DNA of 64,000 nucleotides from Sphingomonas sp. S-NIH.Pt15_0812 (lineage in GTDB: Bacteria; Pseudomonadota; Alphaproteobacteria; Sphingomonadales; Sphingomonadaceae): the NCBI RefSeq assembly GCF_003951315.1, contig NZ_QLJH01000020.1, forward strand, positions 9,656 to 73,655, read 5' to 3'. The notes beneath the pieces are model-generated. The model was not told where the DNA came from, searched no databases, and worked only from the letters and a program-made list of their open reading frames with translations. Shown here in pieces: positions 1-7,126 of this stretch. A program made the position numbers and the translations under genes. The stretch's first letter is position 1; the number at the start of each line of letters is the position of its first letter.

Positions 1-1326
1 CCCTGTGCGCTGGAGGCCGCCAACGGTGATGCGCGCGCGACCTTCAGCGTGAGGAAGGGGGAGCGGCTCGTCTTCGCGCTCTCCTACGCGCCCTCCTATG
101 CCGAGCTGCCAAAGAAGCCGGACACGACGCGGCTGTTGAAGCAGACCGACAAGGCGTGGCGCGACTGGATCGGCCGCTTCGATGCCCCCGATCGCTGGGG
201 TGCGCCGCTCAAGCGCTCGCTTCTCACGCTCAAAGCGCTCATCGACCGGCGCACCGGCGGGTTGGTCGCTGCGGCCACCATGGGTCTCCCCGAAGTGCCG
301 GGCGGCGCGATGAACTGGGACTATCGCTACTGCTGGCTACGCGATGCGACCTTCACGTTGACCGCACTGCTGAACGCCGGCTTCGCTGACGAGGCTGTAC
401 GCTGGCGTGACTGGATCCTGCGCGCGATTGCGGGTGATCCGAAGGACATGCGCATCATGTACCGGATCGACGGCGGGCGTCGATTGCAGGAATATGAAGC
501 GACATGGCTGAAGGGTCATGGCGGTGCGAAACCGGTCCTGGTCGGCAACGCTGCCTCGGACCAGACCCAACTCGACGTGTATGGCGAGTTGATCGACAGC
601 TTCCATGTTGGCACCCGCGCTGGCGTGGAGCGCACGCCGCGTGACATCGCGGTGGAGATCGCGCTGATCGAATATCTGGAGGGCGCCTGGGACAAGCCCG
701 GTGCCGATATCTGGGAGAGCCGCGGCGACCCGGGCTGCTATACCTATTCGCAGGCAATGGCGTGGGTCGGCATCAACCATTTCGTCGAGAGCGACGTCAT
801 GCGGGCCGCCGCAGGCGATGAACTGGTTGGGCGCATGCGCGGCCTAAGGACACAGATCCACCAGACCGTGTGCGAGCGAGGCTACTCAGCCGGCGCGGGG
901 CATTTCGTGCAGCGCTATGACGGCGAGACGCTTGATGCCTCGCTGCTCCTGCTGCCCCTTGTCGGGTTCTTGCCTGCCGACGACCCGCGTATCGCTGGCA
1001 CGATCGCGGCTGTGGAGCGCGAATTGATGGAAGGCGGGCTCGTTCGCCGCAAGGCGGCGAAGGGCGACGGCCACGATGAAGGCGTATTCCTCGCCTGCTC
1101 ATGCTGGCTTGCCGACTGCCTGGCGATGCAGGGCCGGTGCGACGAGGCAGCGACGATGCTTGACCGGGTGATCGGCCTTAGTAACGACGTCGGACTGCTG
1201 AGTGAGGAGTTCCACGTCCCCACGCGCCGGCTGATCGGCAATGTGCCACAGGCCCTTACGCACCTGGGCGTAGTCAACTCCGCCCTGTTCCTATCACGCC
1301 CGGTGGTGCAGCGTGGCGCAGTCTGA
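1..1326 (+). CDS. Glycoside hydrolase family 15 protein (glucoamylase/trehalase-like), 3' part
   Basis: The reading frame is open from base 1, so the gene starts upstream; about 441 of the usual ~600 residues are present. GH15 enzymes hydrolyse alpha-glucosidic bonds in an (alpha/alpha)6 barrel. The barrel signature NWDYRYCWLRDATFT is clear, DQTQLDVYGELIDSF is the stretch that holds the usual acid glutamate, and the C-terminal LLSEEFHVPTRRLIGNVPQALTHLG matches the region of the catalytic base and the closing GN-PQAxxHL motif. A GTG at 49 could be mistaken for a start, but the codons before it continue the linker between the N-terminal beta domain and the barrel. The next gene, on the opposite strand, begins at the following base. 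Substrate (trehalose or maltooligosaccharide) is undetermined. Confidence 0.9.
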   Translation, partial: PCALEAANGDARATFSVRKGERLVFALSYAPSYAELPKKPDTTRLLKQTDKAWRDWIGRFDAPDRWGAPLKRSLLTLKALIDRRTGGLVAAATMGLPEVPGGAMNWDYRYCWLRDATFTLTALLNAGFADEAVRWRDWILRAIAGDPKDMRIMYRIDGGRRLQEYEATWLKGHGGAKPVLVGNAASDQTQLDVYGELIDSFHVGTRAGVERTPRDIAVEIALIEYLEGAWDKPGADIWESRGDPGCYTYSQAMAWVGINHFVESDVMRAAAGDELVGRMRGLRTQIHQTVCERGYSAGAGHFVQRYDGETLDASLLLLPLVGFLPADDPRIAGTIAAVERELMEGGLVRRKAAKGDGHDEGVFLACSCWLADCLAMQGRCDEAATMLDRVIGLSNDVGLLSEEFHVPTRRLIGNVPQALTHLGVVNSALFLSRPVVQRGAV

Positions 1327-2130
1327 TCAACCGCCGGTCTGATGGAGGTGCCCGTCCGGATCCCGTAACAGAGCCGGCGGGCCCTGATGCCAGACGATCC
1401 GCGTCGCTGCGACGTCGTTGACAGCGACGGGCTCGTGCGACGCGCCGGATGGTTGGTGATAGTGCAGCAGTTCGACATGAGGAGGCGCCGTGGGGGGCTG
1501 CATTGGCACCACATCGGCGACGGGGTTTTCCAGACCGTCGAGCGCCGCCTGTTCGCTGCCCTGGTTGAGCGTGGCATCGCCGCAGGTCAGGCCATGCGCG
1601 GTATAGAAGGCCTCGCTCGCTGGAAGATCGCTCACGACGATTGCGCTGTGATCGATACCGAGTATCCCGCGGCCGCGCCAGCCTTTCTCCGCTGCGTCCG
1701 GTAAGCTGAGCAATTCGAGCGGGTGCCCTTCTGGATCGCGGAACTTGATCGCGGTCGCGCCGCCCGAGGACGCCGGTAACGTCACTGGTCCAGTATCGCT
1801 GATCGGCCTAGCGCCGGCCGACCGGGCGCGTGCCCAGGCCGCGTCGGCATCGTCGGTGACAAGGGCGAGATGCTGGAAGCATTGCGACGCGGCGTTCGCG
1901 TTGTCTGGATAGGGCTGACCCGGAACGTCGTAGCAATCGAGCTCGACGACCGCTTCGCCCAACCGCAACGGCCAGCGCCTGCCCGCACCGGCGATGCCAA
2001 GGACTGCTAATTCATCTCCGTCGATCGGTCGCGGATCGCCAACGGTGAAGCCCAGCGCGGCATAGAAGGCGACGAGAACTTCGGGCTGCTGCGTTACCAA
2101 TCGGAACGCGGCGATGCGGGCAAAGGTCAT
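1327..2130 (-). CDS. VOC family (glyoxalase/dioxygenase fold) protein
   Basis: Protein of 267 residues with two tandem VOC halves: an N-terminal one (ARIAAFRLVTQQPEVLVAFYAALGF, then RDPEGHPLELL) and a C-terminal one (GIDHSAIVVSDLPASEAFYTAHGL, then LLRDPDGHLHQTGG). VOC proteins bind a divalent metal through His/Glu residues on paired beta-alpha-beta-beta-beta modules; families include glyoxalase I, extradiol dioxygenase and resistance proteins, and the substrate here cannot be read from sequence. The ATG at 2130 overlaps the cupin stop as ATGA, which argues for this start over an in-frame ATG at 2142. It is the last gene of the GMC-DoxX-cupin-VOC operon. Confidence 0.85.
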   Translation of the reverse strand: MTFARIAAFRLVTQQPEVLVAFYAALGFTVGDPRPIDGDELAVLGIAGAGRRWPLRLGEAVVELDCYDVPGQPYPDNANAASQCFQHLALVTDDADAAWARARSAGARPISDTGPVTLPASSGGATAIKFRDPEGHPLELLSLPDAAEKGWRGRGILGIDHSAIVVSDLPASEAFYTAHGLTCGDATLNQGSEQAALDGLENPVADVVPMQPPTAPPHVELLHYHQPSGASHEPVAVNDVAATRIVWHQGPPALLRDPDGHLHQTGG

Positions 2131-2570
2131 TTGAGTTCGCACGGTCCGACCCGGTCACGGTGTAGCTGCACCGTCATCAGGCGGCAGGGCTCGTCACCGA
2201 TCGTGCCGGACTTGTGGCCCTTCTTGCCGTCCTTCTCGATGCAATTTTGGTCACCGCCGAACGAGAATTCGCCCGGTCCCTGCTCGATGCGCGTGCCGTC
2301 CATGGCTTCGATCCACCAGCGGCCCGACAGCACCACGATCCACTGCGGCGCCGGATTCTCGTGCCAATCACCGACCCAACCGACCGGCTGCACGGTGAAG
2401 ACGACGGTGGCTTCGCCGCGCTCCATTTTGTCGTTCCACTGAGGATCGGCATTGCCGACGCCCTTCAGTTCGTAATCGGTCAGCGCGCATTCGCTGAAGC
2501 GGCTGATGCCGTTCACGTCGGTGTAAAGATGCTGATAGGGGACGGAGGGCTTGGGACCGGCATCGGACAT
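2127..2570 (-). CDS. Cupin domain-containing protein
   Basis: Small cytoplasmic single-domain cupin of 147 residues. The core reads VGDWHENPAPQWIVVLSGRW, then MDGTRIEQGPGEFSFGGDQN, the two conserved cupin blocks with a His/Glu metal-binding set in the first. The longer frame running upstream to 2816 lies over the DoxX gene and is a shadow; the ATG at 2570 is four bases past the DoxX stop. A homologue with the same GDWHE-P-PQW and GPG-FG-DQ signature sits at 51053-51538, also beside sugar or alcohol oxidation genes. Members of the superfamily include isomerases, dioxygenases and pure binding proteins, so the reaction is open. Confidence 0.85.
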   Translation of the reverse strand: MSDAGPKPSVPYQHLYTDVNGISRFSECALTDYELKGVGNADPQWNDKMERGEATVVFTVQPVGWVGDWHENPAPQWIVVLSGRWWIEAMDGTRIEQGPGEFSFGGDQNCIEKDGKKGHKSGTIGDEPCRLMTVQLHRDRVGPCELK

Positions 2571-2574
2571 GGTG

Positions 2575-3033
2575 TTATCTTCCGTAGGGATGGCTGGAGG
2601 CGAAGGGCGCATCGAGGAAAGGCTGGAGCCCTGCCCCGTCGGTGCCGACGATGAGGAGGAGGAAACCGGCGCCAAGCGACAGGTTCTTGAGGAAGTCCCA
2701 GAACAGGGTGCGTCCCTTGCCGCCCGGATCGGTGAAGAAATCGCCCGGCTTCCAGAACTGCTTGTAGAGCACCGCCGTGACGGCGCAGTAGCCGGCAACA
2801 ACGAAGGCGGCGGCACGATCCGCGATGCCGAGCACGATCGCGCCGCAGCACACGATCTCGATGAAGAGCCCGACCATCAGCACGGCGATGGCGAGCCAGC
2901 GCGGCGAGAAGACCTGCTGCGCCTGGCTGACCGCGTGATCGAACGAGAAGATCTTGTCGAGTGCGCTGAACGGCAGGAACAGCATGACGATGCCGTAGCG
3001 CACGATCAGCGCGGCGACGGCTGCGGTCGTCAC
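2575..3033 (-). CDS. DoxX family membrane protein
   Basis: Protein of 152 residues with four hydrophobic segments (about residues 5-25, 48-70, 75-95 and 118-138) and the family pattern RYGIVMLFLPFSALDKIF near the N-terminus. DoxX-like proteins are small inner-membrane proteins that often accompany redox enzymes, the namesake being the small subunit of archaeal thiosulfate:quinone oxidoreductase. It overlaps the upstream GMC oxidoreductase by four bases (ATGA), so the two are translationally coupled; a role in passing electrons from the GMC flavoenzyme to the quinone pool is a reasonable inference but not shown. Confidence 0.85.
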   Translation of the reverse strand: MTTAAVAALIVRYGIVMLFLPFSALDKIFSFDHAVSQAQQVFSPRWLAIAVLMVGLFIEIVCCGAIVLGIADRAAAFVVAGYCAVTAVLYKQFWKPGDFFTDPGGKGRTLFWDFLKNLSLGAGFLLLIVGTDGAGLQPFLDAPFASSHPYGR

Positions 3034-4604
3034 AGCCGGGCCTCGATGATGCTGGCGACGCGAAGGGCATTGGCGATGATCGTCAGCGTCGGGTTCACCG
3101 CGCCGATCGAGGGAAAGAAGCTGGCATCGGTGACGTAGAGATTTTCGACTTCGTGCGCGCGGCAGTCGAGATCGAGGACCGAGGTCGACGGATCGGTGCC
3201 AAAGCGGCAGGTGCCCGCCTGGTGCGCAGTTCCCGACAAGGGGATGTCCTTGCCGAGATAGAGCGAGCGTTCGATCAGCATGGCCGGCCAGCCGATATCG
3301 GACAGCACCTGTTCCAGCTTTGCCTTCAACCGTTTGAGAGACTTTTCATTGGTCTCGGTGACGTCGAGATGGACCTGCCCATCCTGATAATAGACCCGGT
3401 TCTCCGGTATCGGCAGATCCTCGGTCTGGAGCCAGAAATCCATCGAGTGCCGTGCCATCTCGGCAAAGGGCATGTCGGGCAGATGCTTCATGAGCGAGGC
3501 CAACGGCGCCTCGCCCTTGATCTGGTCGGCATGGCTGGTGGCGCACATCTGGATGAGGCCGAGCGGATGCGGATAGTCGGGATCGCCACTGTCGAAGTAG
3601 AAGTCGCTCAGCGCCAGCGTCTTCTGGAACACGGTCTCGTTGACGTGTTTCATCACCGCCATGACGATCGACATCTCGTGGCGCATATAGTTGCGGCCGA
3701 CCTGATCCGAGCCGTTGGCGAGACCGTTCGGGTGCTGCTCGTTGGCGGAGCGCAGCAGCAGCAGCGCTGAAGAAAGTGACCCACACGCGACGACCACCGT
3801 GTCCGCGCTATAACGTTCCTGCCGGCCGTCACGCTGGACCAGGATCGACTCCACCCGGCGTCCACTGGCATCCGTGTCCAACCGCTCGGCATAGGCCCCG
3901 GTCAGGAGCGTCACATTGGGGTAGTCGCGGATGGTCGGGTCGACGCACATCACCTGCGCGTCCGCCTTGCCGTTCAGCAGGCATGGAAAGCCGTCGAAAT
4001 AGGAGCAGCGCATGCACACGCTGGTGGGCGTCGCGAAGCCGTCCTCCTTCTGGTCGAGCAGAATGCCGAGCGGCAGATGGAACGGGTGTAGCCCCAGCCC
4101 GGTCAGCTTGTCGGACAGCTCCTGCACCTTGGGTTCGTGCTTGACCGGCACGAAGGGGTAAGCGGTGCTGCCCGGATCGAGCGGGTCCTCGCCGCGGCGG
4201 CCATGGACATGAAACAGGGCCTCTGCCTCGTCGTACCAGGGCGCGAAATCCTGATAGGAGAGGGGCCAGGCAGGAGACACGCCACCAGCATGCTCGACCT
4301 CGTCGAAGTCGCGCTCGCGGAGACGAAACAGCGCCGAGCCGTACACCTTGGAATTGCCGCCGACATTGTAGTGGAGCTGCGGCGCGAAAGTGCCGCCATC
4401 CTTGTTCACCCACTGCTCGTCGGCCTGGTACTTGCCCTCGACGAACACCGCCTGACCGCTCCAGTTGGCCTCTTCGCGCGGCAGATAGTCGCCGCGCTCC
4501 AGGATCAGGATGCGCTTGCCCGTGGGAGCGAGCCGCTGTGCGAGTGCTGCACCGCCCGGCCCGCTGCCGATTACGATGAGGTCGTAGTGAGTGTTCTCGG
4601 CCAT
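3030..4604 (-). CDS. GMC family FAD-dependent oxidoreductase
   Basis: 524 residues, starting with the FAD dinucleotide-binding motif YDLIVIGSGPGGAALAQRL and LILERGDYLP. The GMC C-terminal domain is present, with SGTAHQAGTCRFGTDPSTSVLDLDCR and the closing VENLYVTDASFFPSIGAVNPTLTI that carries the conserved catalytic-region Asn-Pro. Such enzymes oxidise alcohols or sugars. A cysteine-rich stretch at about residues 195-211 (CMRCSYFDGFPCLLNGKAD) is typical of the bacterial branch of long GMC dehydrogenases. First gene of a four-gene operon with DoxX, cupin and VOC genes. A second, divergent paralogue lies at 44800-46338. Confidence 0.92.
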   Translation of the reverse strand: MAENTHYDLIVIGSGPGGAALAQRLAPTGKRILILERGDYLPREEANWSGQAVFVEGKYQADEQWVNKDGGTFAPQLHYNVGGNSKVYGSALFRLRERDFDEVEHAGGVSPAWPLSYQDFAPWYDEAEALFHVHGRRGEDPLDPGSTAYPFVPVKHEPKVQELSDKLTGLGLHPFHLPLGILLDQKEDGFATPTSVCMRCSYFDGFPCLLNGKADAQVMCVDPTIRDYPNVTLLTGAYAERLDTDASGRRVESILVQRDGRQERYSADTVVVACGSLSSALLLLRSANEQHPNGLANGSDQVGRNYMRHEMSIVMAVMKHVNETVFQKTLALSDFYFDSGDPDYPHPLGLIQMCATSHADQIKGEAPLASLMKHLPDMPFAEMARHSMDFWLQTEDLPIPENRVYYQDGQVHLDVTETNEKSLKRLKAKLEQVLSDIGWPAMLIERSLYLGKDIPLSGTAHQAGTCRFGTDPSTSVLDLDCRAHEVENLYVTDASFFPSIGAVNPTLTIIANALRVASIIEARL

Positions 4605-4645
4605 GCACGTATCCGCTGCGAAGTGATGCCATCATGGCAGAGGCC

Positions 4646-4670
4646 GGAACCCCGTTGATCGAGGGCTGTT
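4646..4670 (+). promoter_or_regulatory. Candidate EcfG-type (general stress) promoter for the SDR gene
   Basis: GGAAC at 4646-4650, a 16-base spacer, then TGTT at 4667-4670. This fits the alphaproteobacterial general-stress sigma factor consensus GGAAC-N16/17-CGTT except for the first base of the -10 element. The site is about 30 bases before the SDR start. Motif match only. Confidence 0.4.
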
Positions 4671-4685
4671 CCCAACCTCGATCAA
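4655..4685. repeat. Perfect 10-bp inverted repeat before the SDR gene
   Basis: TTGATCGAGG at 4655-4664 and its exact reverse complement CCTCGATCAA at 4676-4685, separated by 11 bases. It lies between the divergent GMC and SDR starts and ends just before the SDR ribosome binding site (CAGGAG). It could be an operator or a 5'-leader hairpin. Confidence 0.5.
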
Positions 4686-4698
4686 TCAGGAGCCAGGC

Positions 4699-5688
4699 AT
4701 GAGCAAAGTCGTCGTTGTCACCGGAGCCGGGGCAGGAGTAGGGCGCGCAACCGCCGAAAAGTTCGCGAGCGAAGGCTATGACGTCGCGTTGCTGTCACGC
4801 GACCCTGAACGACTGGAACGCGCAGCCGAGCAGCTGCGTCGGCACGGCGTTCGTGCCCTGCCGATCCCAACCGACGTCGCCGATGCCGCTGCAGTTGAGG
4901 CTGCAGCTGATCGCACCGAGCGCGAGCTTGGGCCGATCGACGTATGGGTCAATGTCGCCATGGCAACCGTCTTCGCGCCCGTCGCGAAGCTGACGCCCGA
5001 GGAAGTCGAGCGCGGCACCAAGGTCACCTACCTCGGCCAGGTCCACGGCATGATGAGCGCACTGAAGCGGATGCGAACGCGCCGTGGCACGATCGTCAAC
5101 GTCGGCTCCGCGCTGGCTTACCGATCAGTGCCGCTCCAGTCGGTCTATTGCGGCGCGAAGGCGGCAATCCGGGGCTTCACGGACTCGTTGCGCTCCGAGA
5201 TCATCCACGACAAGATCGACGTGCACCTGACGATGGTCGACCTTCCGGCGGTCAACACACCGCAGTTCGACTGGGCCTTGAACAAAATGGGCAAGAAGGC
5301 GCGCCCTGTTGCGCCGATCTTTGAGCCCGAAGTCCCTGCGCGAGCGATCTTCTACGCGGCCACCCACAAGCGGCGCGACGTGTGGCTGGGCTTCTCCTCG
5401 GTGAAGGCGATCCTAGGCAATCGTGTCGCGCCGGGACTGATAGACCGCTACCTCGCCAAGGCTGGCTATAAGGGGCAGCTGACGGACGAGCCTGCGCCGG
5501 CTGATGCCCCCTCGAATCTGTTCGAGCCGGTGCCCGGTGATTACAGCGCCCACGGCCGCTTCGACGACAGCTCGCGTCGCCGCAGCATGGAGTTCTTCAC
5601 CGATCGTCACCGTACGGCCTTCTATGCGCTTGGGCTCGCCGGGCTGGGTTATCTAACGCACCGGGCCGCCAAGCGCCTGGACATCTGA
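4699..5688 (+). CDS. SDR family oxidoreductase
   Basis: 329 residues. Classical short-chain dehydrogenase: cofactor motif TGAGAGVGRATAEKF at the N-terminus, catalytic Ser in NVGSALAYRS and the YxxxK pair in VYCGAKAA. The ~80 residues after the Rossmann core are longer than in a minimal SDR and end with a hydrophobic stretch (FYALGLAGLGYLTHRAAKRL), suggesting loose membrane contact. CAGGAG precedes the ATG. SDRs of this extended type are frequent in sphingomonad stress regulons, which agrees with the EcfG-like promoter upstream. Substrate unknown. Confidence 0.88.
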   Translation: MSKVVVVTGAGAGVGRATAEKFASEGYDVALLSRDPERLERAAEQLRRHGVRALPIPTDVADAAAVEAAADRTERELGPIDVWVNVAMATVFAPVAKLTPEEVERGTKVTYLGQVHGMMSALKRMRTRRGTIVNVGSALAYRSVPLQSVYCGAKAAIRGFTDSLRSEIIHDKIDVHLTMVDLPAVNTPQFDWALNKMGKKARPVAPIFEPEVPARAIFYAATHKRRDVWLGFSSVKAILGNRVAPGLIDRYLAKAGYKGQLTDEPAPADAPSNLFEPVPGDYSAHGRFDDSSRRRSMEFFTDRHRTAFYALGLAGLGYLTHRAAKRLDI

Positions 5689-5703
5689 CACCCGCAGGGA
5701 AGA

Positions 5704-6198
5704 TCAGCGTTTCAGGACGGTGATCTTCCCGCTTGGTTCAAGCGTGACCTGGCGTGCGTCGTTCACGCTCGACATCCCGGACCGACGCAGCGCTTCGTCA
5801 AGGTCAGCCTCAGACACCGAGTGACGTAGACGGGCGCCTTGATCGGCCTTGCCCTCCTTGAAGATCGTGATGGCTTGCCCCTCCAGAAGGCGGGACATGG
5901 CCGGGAAGCGCGCCGCCAGATGCGCCAGCAGCCAGTGGAGAAGCAGGAACACGGTGGTTGCCGCAAGCGTGCCCAGTAGCGGTGCGCTCCCGGTCAGCGC
6001 CCGGCTGAGGTTCGAGCCGATCACGATCGATACGACGATGTCGAGCGCCGACCATTTCCCGAAGATGCGCCGGCCGACCACGCGAACCGCCAGAAGGCCG
6101 TAGGCCAGTACCAGCACTGCACGCGCGCATTCCTGTGCCACGCTCAGGTCCTTGCCGTTGCCGAAGATCGATGCGCAAGTGGTTGCGATCCCCTCCAT
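5704..6198 (-). CDS. DUF421 (YetF-like) membrane protein
   Basis: 164 residues: three N-terminal hydrophobic segments (about 25-45, 50-68 and 75-92) containing the family signature RRIFGKWSALDIVVSIVIGSNLSRAL, followed by a cytoplasmic domain with the typical LLEGQAITIFKEGKAD and SEADLDEALRRSGMSSVNDARQVTLEPSGKITVL. The biochemical role of DUF421 is not established. It begins two bases after the cyoD stop, so it is probably co-transcribed with the quinol oxidase operon as a fifth cistron. Confidence 0.85.
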   Translation of the reverse strand: MEGIATTCASIFGNGKDLSVAQECARAVLVLAYGLLAVRVVGRRIFGKWSALDIVVSIVIGSNLSRALTGSAPLLGTLAATTVFLLLHWLLAHLAARFPAMSRLLEGQAITIFKEGKADQGARLRHSVSEADLDEALRRSGMSSVNDARQVTLEPSGKITVLKR

Positions 6199-6200
6199 CG

Positions 6201-6503
6201 CTACATCATCCGGTCGCGCAGGTTGAACATGATCACCAGCGTGCCCGACACCATCAGCGTGACGATGAGGCTCGCAAACAGCACCAGGAGCAGATCATCG
6301 CGTGACGACTTGGCAAGGCTGATGTGGAGGAAGCAGCGGAACTGCACGATCACCTGCACGAGAGCCAAGCCCAGGATGATCCCAAATGTCGTGCCGGCCG
6401 CAGCCAGTGGCCATTTGACGACCGCGAAGGCGGCAAGCGTCAGTGCCAGGGCCAGCGCATAGCCGATCAGATACGTTCGGGTTTCGCGACGACGCTCGTT
6501 CAC
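6201..6503 (-). CDS. cyoD: Cytochrome o ubiquinol oxidase subunit IV
   Basis: 100 residues with three transmembrane segments (about 13-33, 38-60 and 75-95). RTYLIGYALALALTLAAF at the start and QVIVQFRCFLHISL in the middle are hallmarks of CyoD, a small accessory subunit of the bo3-type quinol oxidase needed for assembly of the CuB site. It overlaps cyoC by four bases. Position as fourth gene of the cyo operon supports the identity. Confidence 0.93.
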   Translation of the reverse strand: MNERRRETRTYLIGYALALALTLAAFAVVKWPLAAAGTTFGIILGLALVQVIVQFRCFLHISLAKSSRDDLLLVLFASLIVTLMVSGTLVIMFNLRDRMM

Positions 6504-7126
6504 AGCACATGCCCCTGAAGATAGACGACGCTCAGGACGGCGATCCAGATGACGTCGAGGAAATGCCAGAATAGGCTAAGGCGCAGGATGTTGATCTTGA
6601 CCCGCGTGTCGAAGCCATAGGCAAGGACCTGCCCGCCCATCACCAGCATCCAGACGCATCCCGCCAGGACGTGGAGGCCGTGAAGCGGCACCAGCGCGAA
6701 AAACGCCGACAGAAAGGCGCTTCGCGTGGGGTAGGCGCCATCCGAGAACATGGTGGTGAAATCATGCATCTCCATCGCCAGGAAGGCGACGCCGAGCAGG
6801 AAGGTGATGCCCATCCAGGCAAAGACGGGGCGCCGGGCGGCGTCGTATTTCATAGCAAGCACCGCCAGTCCGATCGTGAGGCTGCTGGTTAGCAGGAGCA
6901 GCGTTTCGGCGAAGGCGCTGCCGAGCTTGAACTCGCTCGCCGGGGTGGGGCCACCGGCTGTTGCCGCCACGGCGGTGCCGTAGACGGCAAAGAGCAGCGC
7001 GAAGATGATCGCATCGCTCATCAGGAACATCCAGAAGCCGAAGATGCCGCTCTCGGCATTGGCATTCGGATCCTGCTCGGTGCCGCCCAGATTGATGCCG
7101 GCGTGGCGAAGCGAAGGCTGGGTCAT
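6500..7126 (-). CDS. cyoC: Cytochrome o ubiquinol oxidase subunit III
   Basis: 208 residues, five transmembrane helices, beginning with the polar N-terminal stretch seen in CyoC, then FGFWMFLMSDAIIFALLFAVYGT and the conserved MEMHDF and LVPLHGLHVLAGCVWML blocks with the haem-copper subunit III His residues. It overlaps cyoB by four bases (ATGA). Subunit III stabilises the catalytic core and is not itself redox active. Confidence 0.95.
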   Translation of the reverse strand: MTQPSLRHAGINLGGTEQDPNANAESGIFGFWMFLMSDAIIFALLFAVYGTAVAATAGGPTPASEFKLGSAFAETLLLLTSSLTIGLAVLAMKYDAARRPVFAWMGITFLLGVAFLAMEMHDFTTMFSDGAYPTRSAFLSAFFALVPLHGLHVLAGCVWMLVMGGQVLAYGFDTRVKINILRLSLFWHFLDVIWIAVLSVVYLQGHVL

